Source: Chrysoperla carnea (lineage: Eukaryota; Arthropoda; Insecta; Neuroptera; Chrysopidae). Taken from it: a DNA stretch of 64,000 bases. Positions 12,325 through 25,144 of the stretch are shown in pieces (within the stretch, counting starts at the first letter, position 1; each line of letters begins with the position of its first letter). A program made the position numbers and the translations under genes. The DNA is taken from the NCBI RefSeq assembly GCF_905475395.1, contig NC_058337.1, forward strand, positions 113,392,368 through 113,456,367, in the 5' to 3' direction. The notes beneath the pieces were generated by a model. It did no database searches and had not been told where the DNA came from. It saw only the letters and a list, made by a program, of their open reading frames with translations.

Positions 12325-13445
12325 CTTAATATACGTATGATATTTTGATTTTAAGGATCAATTTTGTTAATTATTTAGGTGATTAAAACTATTCAAAGCG
12401 TAAGTATCAACTGAAAAGAGCTCTTAAAGACACTTTATGAGAATTGTGTTTTAAATAGATAAATTTTCTTAAAACTTGTAAAATATAATTGATGAAAATT
12501 AATTTTATTATTGTATAGTTAAGAATTGTTTTCTTATATTCAAAAAAGGTTTAAAATTAATTATTAAACTTAAAATAAATTTTACAACTAATTTATTTAA
12601 TTAGTTATTGCTTTAGTATAAACTTTTTAAGATCTTTGTCTATATACAACTCACATATTATATTATAATAAAACATGTTAGTTGAACGTGTTTTATTAGA
12701 ACATTAATGTTTAGGAAACAAACATAAACAATAAGTTCTGTTTTAAACATGTTTCGTTGATAGATTATTATATATTTTACAGTTTATATAATAAATAGAA
12801 TAATAATAACGAGGCACAACTTCTTGATATATCGATAACATAATTTTCATCAATTTTCTTACATATTGTCATGTTTACAGTGTGATTCAAAACATACAAC
12901 TATCAAGAAGTCCTTTTTCTTACAGCCAACAAAACGAATATCCACGACATTGTGAAAATCGAAATGTTTGGGGTACCGCACAATGAACACACCATATTGT
13001 CTAAGGTTGACAGACAAAATCAAGAATTTTATTTGAACCAACGTGGACAATGGATGGGGTAATTTTCATCCAAAAGGTACTAAAATCAGGTTAATTTAAT
13101 GATTGGATGCAGAATTTCTAAGATATCGCAATATTTGGATCTGCTGTGGAGTTGTGCAAAGTTTTATGGTTTTAGATGAGTAGATCAAAAGTTTCAACGT
13201 TCCTAAAGAACACAGATTATTAATTTACAGATGTAATAACAATAACTTCTAAATAGACTTAAAAACAGTAACTTGTGGAATTAAGAATTATTTGCCAAAT
13301 CGCTAATTTTAATTTTTTAATTTTACAAAACGGTTCTTACAAAAGTATTTGATCTTTCGACTCAAATCTTTGTGCAACTTGTTGAAAATTACTAAAATCT
13401 ACCCCAAACATTCAAAATCTGTCAAAAAAATATCTTTAATATTGC
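12325..13445. other. gene-free AT-rich spacer
   Basis: No gene, RNA or recognisable repeat is seen. Confidence 0.4.
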
Positions 13446-13454
13446 TGCTTTTAT

Positions 13455-13743
13455 AGTTAATATCTGGATGACCGAGCTTCGCTCGGTTATTCGCCAATAG
13501 ATGTCAGCAAGAGTCATATTTTTCACTTTAGACTACTCAAACGCCTCCTTTTTGTTATGTTATAATTTGCATTGTATTTCATTAACTACGTTATACACCA
13601 ATAGATGTCTGATGAATTTTTCATGAAAAGACGGATAAAACGACATTTCTGATAAATGAAACCTAGCTAGATCGACTTATCGCCCCAAAAAACCCCTACA
13701 TACTCATTTTCATGAAAATCGTTGGAGCCATTTCCAAGATCTT

Positions 13744-13782
<39 letters not shown>

Positions 13783-13815
13783 AGAATTGCTCGTTTAAAT
13801 ATATAAGATAAGATT
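13455..13815 (+). repeat. unclassified interspersed repeat with hairpin and (TA)n tract
   Basis: It contains the palindrome 'accgagcttcgctcggt' near 13,471 and two copies of 'ccaatagatgtc' (about 13,493 and 13,598). A (ta)n microsatellite lies at about 13,746-13,781, followed by 'gctcgtttaaatatataaga'. Similar modules are common in insect intergenic DNA, from memory, but I cannot assign a class. No protein is encoded. Confidence 0.5.
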
Positions 13816-14348
13816 TTTGGCCAAAAAATCCGTTTTCTTTGTTTTTTCCGACAAAAATATGTGATTTTTTTTTTTTAATTTATAACTTTTTTGACATATT
13901 ACTATAACTGAAATGTTGTTGTGTTTCTGACCACTGAAAGATTGGAAACCGATTTTAAGTGTTGGTATATTTCATATACATGGTATAAAAATAAAAAATA
14001 AAAGCAGTTTTGTTATAAAACTTATACATGATCTTTCCATTTCTGTCAAAAAAAAAATTTGGTTCAAAATCCCTATTGTGCCATAGCTTTCAAATAGAAG
14101 ATAAACGAAAAATTTTTTATGAGTAAATGTGTGGGCAAACGAATTCACTCAGCCTTTTATGGAAATTCGCATTTGACAGCGTTATTTTTACGGAGCCATA
14201 AATCACCCTAGCATCGTATTCAGTTATATAATGTACGTATGTATTCTTAATGGTTTATGATGGTAAATGTACCAGAATATAAATTTCAAAGTTAACTATC
14301 ACGAAGATAATATTAGAAATAGCACCTAGTATAATACATTTAGTCGTG

Positions 14349-15302
14349 CCATTTTAGCATTTCTAAGAAAATTTTTTTGTACCTCAACCTATCGAGCCAG
14401 TTTTTTTTTTTTATGATCAGTAAGATCCATATATCGGAATCTACATCTAACTTTTTGCCGCTAGAAAGTATTGGTTTTTGTCATGGGCCACATAGGCCAA
14501 TCATTAGAATCCATTTATAAGGTGAATTTTGAAAATTTTAAAACCTTGAAAATATGGGCCAGAATCGTATACTCGGGAGTTTTTGTGGTCTCTGATCACT
14601 ATTCCGAAATCAGAATTTCGATATAATCTCCCACTCTTGGGATAATTTACCTCGCTGGTCCAAAATTGCAATATTCTGTAAATATTCAACAAAATGAATA
14701 AAAAAAGTATACTCAGGGGTTTTTGGGGTCACTGATCACGTTTCTGAAATAAGAATGAAGATGTACTTCCGTCTTCAGGGATTATTCGCCCCCGCTGGTC
14801 CAAAACAGCAGGATTTTGTAAATATTCGACAAAATGGGCCAAAAAAGTACACTCGGGGGTTTTTGGGGTCACTGATCACGAGTCCGAAGTTAGAAAGGAG
14901 ATGTACTCCCCCCTCTTCTTGGGGTGTTTCGTCCTTCGTTGACCTAACACTGCCATTTTCTGTAAATATTCAATTTGGATCAGCGTGATCACCTCTCGTG
15001 GGGTGAATTAACCCAAGAGGGGGGAGCATATCGAAATTATGACTTCAGAATAGTGATCAACGATCCCGAAAACCCCCAAATGTACGTTTCCTGCCCATTT
15101 TTTTTTTGCATATTTTCATGGTTTTGAAATTTTCAAAAATCACCTATTATAATAATAGGCTTTCTTGGCCCATAGAAATGGCCAAACTTTCTAGCGGCCA
15201 GAAGTTAGATGTAGATTTTGATATATGGACCTTCCTGAACATTTAAAAAAAAAACTGGCCCGGTAGGTTGAGGTACATAAAAATTCTACATTTTAGCCTT
15301 TT
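14349..15302. mobile_element. foldback element: ~300-bp inverted arms around an internal tandem array
   Basis: The left arm runs from about 14,349 to 14,650 ('gtacctcaacctatcgagcc', 'acatctaactttttgccg'). It reappears inverted in the right arm, about 15,000-15,302 ('ggcccggtaggttgaggtac', 'cggccagaagttagatgta'). Between the arms, a unit of about 135-145 bp repeats roughly three times, marked by 'ctcgggagtttttgtggtc', 'ctcaggggtttttggggtc' and 'ctcgggggtttttggggtc'. No transposase is visible. Confidence 0.7.
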
Positions 15303-18300
15303 TTGATCTAAAATGATTCGTCTAATTCTACAAAGCAGACAGATATACGGACGAGACGCGATAAACTTAAGTATGTATGTGTATATAATGAGAAAGATAA
15401 TAATAAGATACAGTTTAATATCTATCGTATCGTTCCCATAACGATAATCGATAATTATAATATAGTTAACACTTCCTGGAGTAAATATTATAATTATTAT
15501 CATGTGGTAATTTAATTAATTATTAATTGTTAATAAATCTTTTAATTAATAATTATTCTTTTAATCATTATTTTCGCGCATCCTGTCTACAGGGTATTCT
15601 ACAGTAGCATTAAAAATTTCACTTAAAGTCAACATTGAATCCATTTATCCAAGACCTTTGATCGAGGCCGTATTTTATACGAGATTTCAGATAGGAAATA
15701 TACTTCTTATCTTTTCATTTTAAGATTCGAAGAACTTCTTGTACTGTCAGAAAATCCAGCAGGAAAAACAGCGTGAGGTCAAAATGTAACTGATCTGGTC
15801 CTTAATGTATATTACCTACCTTTTTTTCAATTAGGCGGGAAGTATAGCGTTTCTGCATGGTTTTCCGTGCGACAAATTCGTGCAGATTGTCTATTTGCCG
15901 CTCGAGTGATAAAATCACAGTAATATCTCGAACTTACGAGATAGATGGTATTAAGTGATGACCGTATATAAGTGTCATTTAAGGCAGAATGATTGAGAAA
16001 AGTTTAGTCATGGTTTTATACATCTCCAGAAAATTTGGCAGTCGTAGACGTGTTTACTCTTTAATAACCTTATTCAACATTTTTTCCATTAGAAAAGTCT
16101 TGAATGATTGAACGATACCTGATAAATACTTTACAGTCAGTGATTACTTTTATAACAAATAATTAAATTTATTGTTAACGCTACACGGTCTCTTTACGAA
16201 CTAGATTTTTCAAATTACTCTTTATTCTCCATGGAAAATTAGGGACAAATTTTCCACTTATTCAAAAGCTATGCGTATATAGTTTAGCTTACTGCTATAA
16301 GTACTCTGAATCATTCAAGGAAAATTATACCTAATTATTTTCTATTATTGTCAATAAATTAACAATTTTATCACACAATTTACAAAAACAACATTTACAG
16401 CAATAATTATGAGTTATTTGGATAGTAATTTGAAGACTATAAAAACGAAAAAAGCTAATATTACATTCATTTAACGTCAAAATGAGTTGTTTTTTCGATT
16501 AATGTGTGGAATAAATTTATTTCTTTAAGTGCGAGTTAAGACTAAACCACACGGTATCAAGTAAATACTGTAAGTACTTGATTTCTGAAATCATATACTA
16601 AATCCGTTAATATATATTTGTTTTTTAAATTTGACCCCTAAATTTTATTTAGAAAGATTCCAATAGGACTCTGAATTGCAAAAGATGTTTCTAACAACTT
16701 AACGAAGATATATACTCAAAAATTTTCGAGCTTTTTGACTAAGAGTGCGCTCTTATTATAGACATCCCAATCTTAAACTGTGACTACGAAACTTCTCTGG
16801 AATACAAATCAATGTAAACATTCGCTCCAAGAGCCTTAAGACGAATGAATTTTAAGATTTTCTCCATATCTAGATCAGATCACGGCTTAACCGCGTCCTT
16901 CAGATCAGTGTTAGAGTAGAGGAACTGTAAAGGGGCTTTTGACGCGAGTCATCAAAACTTTCAATTATTCTCTGTGTGTGGTGCGATGCTAAAATCCGTT
17001 TTCAACGCAATGCATTATAAGGTTATATGAACCTTCCTTCTAACAAAACCTCAAACTGACTTATTATATTTTAATTATCATCATTTTTGGTACTGCATTC
17101 CTACAAAAAAGATAGGTATCACATTTAACATATGAATTAAAAGAAGGCATAAATGACGGTAGTAGAATCATAGTGATTCAAGTAGCATTTTTTAACTCTT
17201 CATAATTCTTTCATGCCGCACTCATTTAATTGTAATTTGTCATCATTTTCTCCGAGAAATCCCAGCCTCTTACTTCATAAAAAATTTAATTTTTAATGTG
17301 TAAAAACGAATATTCTATTTTTAAATAAATTTTAATATTTATTAAAAATAAATTATCTTTATTTTATTGCAAATATAAAATTGTTACTTGGGTCACTATA
17401 ATTCTACCATCACCAAATACTTTTCTCTATTGTATTGTATTTTTTTGGTGCTATACAATTGCTAAAATGAAGGAGGCTCTGTTGCCAACCCCAGAAAAAA
17501 ATGCATAATATACAGAAGTTTGAGCTATAAATCTAACGCCATATAAGCTCCGCATTTAGATCCATTTCTGAAGAAGCGCTCACTAAAACTAACTTGCAAA
17601 CGTGAGATCTTACTTGAAAGTCGAAACAAGCATATTATTTCGGGTACTTTTGCAATATACATATATATTTATGCGCTTTCCCCGGCAAGGTAGTCTCTTT
17701 CATGAATAGATATGTGGTATATGATACCATCCTCTATTATCACGATATTATAGTTGGACTGATGAATTCTAAGCACGTTCCCAAGTACTTGACCCATATT
17801 ACATAACACCTTACGTTATATATTGCCGTATATCATAGTATTAAAGATATCAACGATATGTTGTTCTATTTCATATGATCAAACCAAGCAAATAAGACAT
17901 TTTATTAGTTAAATTCTGATACGAGCAGTTGTAGGTTTTTAATTTTTTTTAAAGGATTATCGGGGCTCGCACTATCACAGCACTTGGCAAACAATATAAA
18001 GTTAGTTCAAGTATTATTTTAACTACAAAATGCCAGTAAAACCCTCGACAAGGCCTATGGCTTTTGTATATACTGAAAAGCTTTTTTCATTCTAAAAGTT
18101 TTTAAATGTAGGCAATTTTTTTACGCAAATATGTTACATATAGTCTAAAATTGATAAAAGTTGAAAACATTAATAGCAAAAAAATATAAGTTGCAATAAG
18201 AAATTAAAACACCATATTGAGGTTAGGTTCTTTTTCGGTTAAAATAATACTTAAACAATATATGTACATTCTTTTCTTTCTAAAATTTCATTTTTGTATT

Positions 18301-18417
18301 TGATATTTAACATTTCCTGTTAAAATCGATGCATATATGAACAATTTGCCAGGTGCTGTGAAATTTTTTTTTTTATAAATTAAGAAACTTAAACTTTACA
18401 TTCAGAAACTGCTCGTT
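15303..18417. other. gene-free AT-rich spacer
   Basis: I see no gene or clear repeat in these 3 kb. The minus-strand open frame at 15,243-15,503 is low-complexity (Ile/Tyr-rich) and overlaps the foldback edge. Confidence 0.4.
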
Positions 18418-19064
18418 ATACCATGTATATATGAAATATACATAGTATATTAAGTTTCGTCCCAAGTTTGTAACGCTTAAAAATATTGATGCTACGAACG
18501 TATAGGTGTTCATAGAACCTAATTAATCCATTTCCGGTTGTCCGTCAGTCCGTCCGTCCGTCCGTCCGTCTGTGGTCACGATAACTCAAAAACGAAAAAA
18601 GATATCGATCTGAAATTTTTACAGCGTACTCAGGACGTAAAAAGTCAGGTCAAGTTCGTAAATGAGCATCATAGGTCAATTCGGTCTTGGGTCCGTAGGA
18701 CCCATCTAGTAAACCGTTAGAGATAGAACAAAAGTTTAAATGTAAAAAATGTTGCTTATAAAAAAATAAAAAACTTTTGTTTGAAACATTTTTTTGTAAA
18801 CATCACTGTTTACCGACGAGGGCGTTAATTAGGTGCAAATTTTATAGTATGTATTAATATAGGAATATCAAAGTGAATATCTTTTGTTATTTACGTGACG
18901 TCAAAAAAACAAACGATTGCGCATCAACACTTGCGCATTATATGAGAATATCAGTTAAATATGTCAGATATGTATGTATGTGAAATGTGACAGTGTGTTA
19001 TCAACACTGCCTATACATGGTATTTCAACAATTAACTCAGTCAATTGTTTGTTTTCACTTGTTT
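18418..19064 (+). repeat. family A interspersed repeat, copy 5 (long variant, 647 bp)
   Basis: It has the full family A start 'ataccatgtatatatg', a clean (ccgt)n run near 18,550-18,570, the core 'cacgataactcaaaaacg', and the end 'caattgtttgttttcactt'. Relative to copy 1 it carries an extra internal ~80 bp (about 18,868-18,950), including 'aaaaaaacaaacgattgcg'. A 60-codon frame from 18,538 is the open frame shared by several copies and is not a host gene. Confidence 0.8.
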
Positions 19065-20714
19065 CAGAATTTAAGTTACCAAATGTCTTATTTGCTTGGA
19101 GTAATATGATATATATATATCATACATGATTTCTAATTGACTTGTAATAACATGTACTTAATTTACTTCAAATAATAAAAATAATTTATCATTAAAAGTC
19201 TAAAGATACAACTAATAGAGTTAATTTTCAAATATCCTGTAAATACGAAACTGAGTAACATACGTCCTACATTACGTCCAAATAAGTCTCTGATCTAGCA
19301 ATGACATTCGGCATTTGTTCCGACTTCGCTAGTATCCATTATTCTCTATCAACAAGTAGGCCTTCAGCCTTGTTCGAAGTCTCTGACGCCATTTATCAGT
19401 TTTGTTTTAGTTTTGCAACCACCAAAAGTGATTGAGAATTATGAAAATTGTCTATAAATGTTTTTTGGCGGAATTCTAACAATTGACGTGAATAGCATCC
19501 AGATAAGTTTCCTGATCCATTTTTCAGCTTAGGGACTGATCTATTATGAACTATGTTAGCCAAGTTTAAATGTTTATCGTTTTGTAATATAAATAATTTT
19601 GAAATGAAAACATAAACCTATTTTTCAATTTGTCTGTGTTTACAAATATGTATTATTATAATCTTCTAATAAATTATTGCATCGAGGTATAATCAATATC
19701 ATATTTTAAACCAATATTGATTTTACAAAAGGAATAATATTATCATGAACACAGATTAATTAGATTAATTGATAATCAATTTAAAATGATAATTATCTAG
19801 CTGGATAATAGTAATGACAATTGTGTAGGTATAGATATTGATTATGTTATGGAACATGACATGGTCTAAGGGTCGATCATAGTAAACTCTCCCAGAAAAC
19901 ATTGAATTTCGATTAAGGTTTTCGATGAAAAAAAATTAGGATTCAGCACCAAAAAATTCAAATCTATAAAATTGTGAACAAAAGGGAGGATAAGTTACTT
20001 AGGTCAAGGAAAGTGAGGACTATAGCACGGTAGTCTTTGTTTTTAAAATTTCTCAGCAAAGCGGGCGAGTATCTGCTGTAAAAGTAGGTATAAAATAAAA
20101 TGATTCTACATCAATATAAAAGCTAATCTTGTTAATGAAAAGTACCTGTTTTTTAAATGATCTATTCCATACGTGACCCAAAATAAGGCATTTTTTCTAA
20201 AGTGGCCAAGTAAGTCAAAAGAATGGACGCCTTTGATATAGATAAGTAAGTTGTAAACTTATAGAATTTGTAATTCTAGGTTATAGAACAAATTTGGTCC
20301 ATTAACTGTCGAAATGAAAACATTTATGTAAGGAAAGGCTTTACTACGATCCGTTTTCCAACTAATTGGTATACCCAATGCACCCTCTACTAAATATGTA
20401 ATATTATTGTTTTAAATTGATATGGTAATGGCTTTTACCGATTATTGTTTGTATGAAACGAATAGTTGATGGTCAACACATAATTTGGTTATTTTGGGTC
20501 ATTTACACGTAAAACATTAGAGAACCATTATATAACGGACATGACGAAGGAAAACGATCTTAAGTTTTTCTATTTTTTTATGCTCTGTTACTATTAGACT
20601 AATATCCATCTTCAAAATATAGTTAAGAGTCAATATAACAGGATAAATTGCTTTTGATCTTTTATTTACCTCAACTGCTTTTACAAGCCTACTAATTTAA
20701 GGTATCTACAAATT
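19065..20714. other. gene-free AT-rich spacer
   Basis: Nothing recognisable is seen on either strand. Confidence 0.4.
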
Positions 20715-20935
20715 TTCGACTCTCTATCTTCTTTACTTTTGGAAAAAATGGACACTAGAGTTTTGTCCTAATTTGCACCCTCACAGTGCTGTTTACGAAA
20801 AAATGCTTCCAATAAAAGTTTTTTTTTTATAAGGAATATTTGTATATTTAAACTTTTGTTTTATCTCACTAGATGGGTCTTACGGACTCAAGACCCAATT
20901 TACTTATGTTGCTCATTTACGAACAGTTCTTGACA
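20715..20935 (-). repeat. family A repeat, copy 6, inverted and truncated
   Basis: The reverse complement of family A is clear in 'acttttgttttatctcac', 'agacccaatttac' and 'gttgctcatttacgaac'. It has the same alternative 3' joint as copy 3 ('aaaatggacactagag' followed by 'ttttgtcctaattt'). It stops abruptly at about 20,935, so the 5' part is missing. Confidence 0.65.
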
Positions 20936-23395
20936 AACTAATAATAGTTTTAATCCTTTAGAAATATCTATAAAATGCAATTCTGCTCAACATAAACTAT
21001 GAATTTATATCTGACCAGTAGCTTTTTCACATTCGAACAAGTTATACTTTGAATATTGCGTATATGTAATACATAATGCATATGCAAATTTTCAAATACA
21101 CAAGTCCATTATGAATCCTATGTACATTTATTACGCTTGTACTCAAGTTTCAGCCTTTTACTTTCCACAAATATTTTGATGCCTTTTTAGAAAAGTAGAG
21201 AAGAAAATAAAACCTTTTTTCATGAAATTTCTATTATAATTACAATTAAGAAAATAATTCTTTAAAACTAAAATAAAAGTATTAAAAATGAACTGCAGTT
21301 GTTTTTAAACAAGCTTTTGACACAGCCATCAGAACAATAATTCTAAATTTATTACCTAAAAACCTTATTTTCAGTTTGTTCATTAATTATGATAAAATAA
21401 AGGAATTTCAAAAGCATAACGGAGATAACTTTTTAAATGACACATCAGCTAGCGACGGTATATTATAAGAATATTTTTTTAGGGTGAAATAAATGCTTCC
21501 TCTTTCTGAACATGATGAATGTACTTTACAAAAACAGAGACTTTCAAAGAATGGCATGCGGCACAGTTCGAATTTTCATCTCTTTTCGTTATCAATGGTT
21601 TTAGTTTAGAAGCTTTTAAATATGCTCTTTACATCCAACAGGTGCTACCATCTATAAGCATAGCATTGTAAGCTCTTGAATTGGTTTTTAACTTAAATAA
21701 TAAATTTTTTCTAACTGTTAAAAAATCAATCAATTTATGTTCAATGTTTTTCAAGGCAAACACCAAAACACCTTGAACTTGTTTTTCTATAATCAGTATT
21801 TCGATATTTAATTGTTCATTAAACTAATGAAATAACATTATGGTTTATCCGGTCACTGAGCAAACTGCTATTCTTGTTTATAGCAATAGTCGGCCCAAGC
21901 GAACTATTTTACGGTATTTCAACAAATTTTACATTTAGAAAATACCTAAAGTTAAAAAACTTGCGATGATAGATTTAAGATTTTTATAAACTTACAGTGT
22001 GGCTTGGCACAAATAAAAGGAGTAAACTAATGAAACATGCATTAAGTATGCCGTATGTGTAATGTGTATTGCATAAAACAGATGGATAAACATGTCTTTC
22101 AAACAAAAATAAGTCTTTAAACACTCGTTCGATTCTCTGCTACTGACATGTGTTATGCAATTCTATACATCCACTCTTTATTCTCTCTGGGAGCTACATC
22201 TACAATTATTGGAAGAGAAAGTAATATTGGATAAAGTATGTTTAGAAGCACTGAAGTAGAAGATATTATGTCAACGAAAATGTCTAACTTTATCTATACA
22301 ACTTTGTGTAAACATTTTAGTGATATATTCTCAAATTTGTTGTAATTAAACATTTTACGTTGACTAGTTTATCTCTTTTTTATATCCTTAAATCACAAAT
22401 GTCTGCGTTAGATTTAGATTGCTTCCATTAATTTTCAGAAATCATATAAATCACCATACTCCAAACCCAAATTTTGGGTGTGATTTTTGTATGGCGTGAA
22501 TTTGTCGAAATCGTCAGCTTGACGCCGAAGTATGCGTAATATCGTCAAGTTGGCGATAAGAAACAATTTGACGCAACACAAAAAGCATAACTACTCCCTC
22601 CAAATTTGAATTTAACGAAATTTTAAACAGTTGGTTATAAAATTAAGATGACTTTGAAGTCAAGCCTCTATATCTCTTTACGCCAAAGTATTGTCTGCGT
22701 TTAGCAGAAGTGAGCGCCAGAATAGACAACCCATGTTCGATAATCCATTTTTTCTAATACATGAGTTACAAGTACTCTCTTTCCGTTCAGGTCCACTCAC
22801 GTCGGCTAGACGCAGCTATTGATTCTGGCTAAGTGGGCGTATTTGTACTACCAGCTTACGTGAATAAAGAAAGAAAACCTAATAGAAAATCGTATACCCT
22901 ATAAATTGTAGTTTTTCATGTTTTAGCTACAGATCTATGTTTTTCATTTAAGATTTAATATCACTTTATAGTGGACAATCTTAACTATTTATCTCATGGG
23001 CACAATCACGAAAAGAAAATAATTCGTGTCATATATTTTAATTAAACACAGCAATAAGATAAAACTTAATCTTTTGCATTATCTCAAATTAAATGAAATT
23101 GAACATTTTTGAATAATCAAAATACAAAAGAAATTGTTAGACAGGTCAATTATAAAAATTTTATCGACCGTATATAATTCGATTGTAAATACCTAATAAA
23201 CATTATAATTCCAAAGTACTATCACAGTGTAAATACAAGATGCATTCAAGTAAACGCGTCGGAGAGTGTATTAATTTTTACTACTAAAACAATGGGAGTG
23301 TTAAAAAAAATCAGCTTAGCTATCAGTAAGCTTAGCTAGATTTCAGAAAATCTAACTATAAAATTTTAAAAGAACAATATTTATCATTTATACTG
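20936..23395. other. gene-free AT-rich spacer
   Basis: No gene or clear repeat is recognised. Confidence 0.4.
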
Positions 23396-23799
23396 GATAT
23401 TCTCAGTGATGGATTACCGCCTAGGCCCGTGAGGCCCGGGCCTAGGGCGGCACAATTTGGGGGGCGGCAAATTTTTCAGAATGTCAAAATTTTAAATCTG
23501 ATATAATGTAACGACAATACATTTTAAGGATCTATTCGAATTTTTTTTATATAAATTTACAAATAAATTTCTATGAAATAGAATGGAATTTATTTTCTGA
23601 TTAACTTTTTTATTTGTGAGTGCAATACTGATAAAAAATGTTTTATAACAGAAATAATTGAATATTGATAAGCTTTTTTTGAAGAATTTTCAAAGCTCTG
23701 TTGATTTTTTGTATCTTTAGTAAAATTAATCTTACATGTAAGCCGCTTCTAGAATTGCACAATGTTTTCTTATTTTATTTTCAATGATTATATATAATA

Positions 23800-24312
23800 G
23801 GTTGGCTGATAAGTCCCCGGTCTGACACATAGATGGCGTCGCTAGTATTAAATGCATATTATTTTTATATAGTACCAACCTTCAAATGATTCGTGTCAAA
23901 ATTTGACGTCTGTAAGTCAATTAGTTTGTGAGATAGAGCGTCTTTTGTGAAGCAACTTTTGTTATTGTGAAAAAAATGGAAAAAAAGGAATTTCGTGTTT
24001 TGATAAAATACTGTTTTCTGAAGGGAAAAAATACAGTGGAAGCAAAAACTTGGCTTGATAATGAGTTTCCGGACTCTGTATTTTTTCCCTTCAGAAAACA
24101 GTATTTTATCAAAACACGAAATTCCATTTTTTCCATTTTTTTCACAATAACAAAAGTTGCTTCACAAAAGACGCTCTATCTCACAAACTAATTGACTTAC
24201 AGACGTCAAATTTTGACACGAATCATTTGAAGGTTGGTACTATATAAAAATAATATGCATTTAATACTAGCGACGCCATCTATGTGTCAGACCGGGGACT
24301 TATCAGCCAACC
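23800..24312. mobile_element. mariner-derived perfect-length palindrome (two 5' ends head to head)
   Basis: The two 237-bp arms, 23,800-24,036 and 24,076-24,312, are near-identical inverted copies separated by a 39-bp spacer. The outer ends read 'ggttggctgataagtcccc', a typical mariner terminal repeat. Each arm contains the start of a mariner transposase frame: ATG at 23,967 gives MEKKEFRVLIKYCFLKGK, the helix-turn-helix start of that family. On the plus strand the frame crosses the spacer as 'EAKTWLDNEFPDS' and is then lost as it enters the reverse arm. A TA lies at the left edge, where TG occurs on the right. It cannot encode a transposase. Confidence 0.85.
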
Positions 24313-24410
24313 TGTACCGTATAGACGGTATACCGTCTACGGTCTAGACCGTATAGACGGTATACCGTTCTAGAATTGCACAATGTTTTCTTATTTTATT
24401 TTCAATGATT
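24313..24410. repeat. filler and 43-bp direct duplication beside the mariner palindrome
   Basis: The stretch 24,313-24,367 is a palindrome-rich filler in which 'ccgtatagacggtataccg' occurs twice. It is followed at 24,368-24,410 by a 43-bp exact copy of 23,747-23,789 (starting 'ttctagaattgcacaatg'). The duplication is far longer than a mariner target duplication, so it probably records repair at the insertion site. Confidence 0.75.
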
Positions 24411-24560
24411 CTGGTGTTTCATATATGAATTGATATAAGTATTATAAACGGATAAATAATATAAACGGATTCAAAAAAAAAAAATTTCATCTTTTAAAAA
24501 GGGCGGCTAATCAGACAGGGCCTAGGGCGGCAAAATACTTAATCCGCCACTGGATATTCT

Positions 24561-25144
24561 AAGTACTTATTTAGTACTAGCAACTTTGCTGTTCTGAACA
24601 TGCCTATTGAAACAACTCAGACGACACCTGCTCTAGTCCCATTCAAGAAGTTTGTAAGGATAAAATCCGATGATGAAATAAAATAATAGCTATTTTACGA
24701 CTGACTATAGTAGGTAAATATGCCCCTACTGAAATACGTTAAACTAAGATGTTCAGAAGTAAATTTTTATTTTTTACTAAAGACCTAGTTCAGCTTAACA
24801 TTGTCATTTACTATAAGCTATTCTGTTGATAAAAATAAAAATCTTCATGTTTCAGATAAGAAAATTATATCCTAAATCATTCAGCAGAATCAGTCAGCGA
24901 TTACTAGACACGAAGTAAATGGTTATTCATGGTTGAGTTAGCCTGAATGCAGCCAATATTCAAGTGGTGTACAAACAAGGTACACGTCATTTGTTAGTTA
25001 TTTTTATTCAAGATTGACGTGGCAACACTGCATTTACCAGCCGGTACAATTGTCACTTTGAAGTTTGTTTTGAAGTAGTTATGTTTTTATAATAAACATA
25101 TCACTATCCAAAAATTTCTTGAATCTCAGTAGTATAAATACATA
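24561..25144. other. intergenic region upstream of ERGIC3
   Basis: About 580 bp between the hAT element and the ERGIC3 start codon. It should hold the ERGIC3 promoter and 5' UTR, but I see no motif clear enough to mark. Confidence 0.35.

Larger units (their letters stand above)
23404..24552. mobile_element. hAT-type non-autonomous element carrying a nested mariner palindrome
   Basis: An exact 8-bp direct repeat 'gatattct' flanks the element (23,396-23,403 and 24,553-24,560), the target-site length of hAT elements. The ends are inverted: it begins 'cagtgatggatt' and finishes 'aatccgccactg'. GC-rich 'gggcctagggcggc' occurs near both ends. The interior is AT-rich with no hAT transposase. A separate mariner-derived palindrome (23,800-24,312) sits inside it, flanked by a 43-bp direct duplication. 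Confidence 0.85.

Noticed and set aside
18538-18720. 60-codon open frame as a host gene
   Set aside because: It is part of the family A repeat and recurs, intact or broken, at other copies.
23921-24191. Two 74-codon frames on opposite strands
   Set aside because: Both are the two arms of the mariner palindrome; only the N-terminal piece of a transposase is present.
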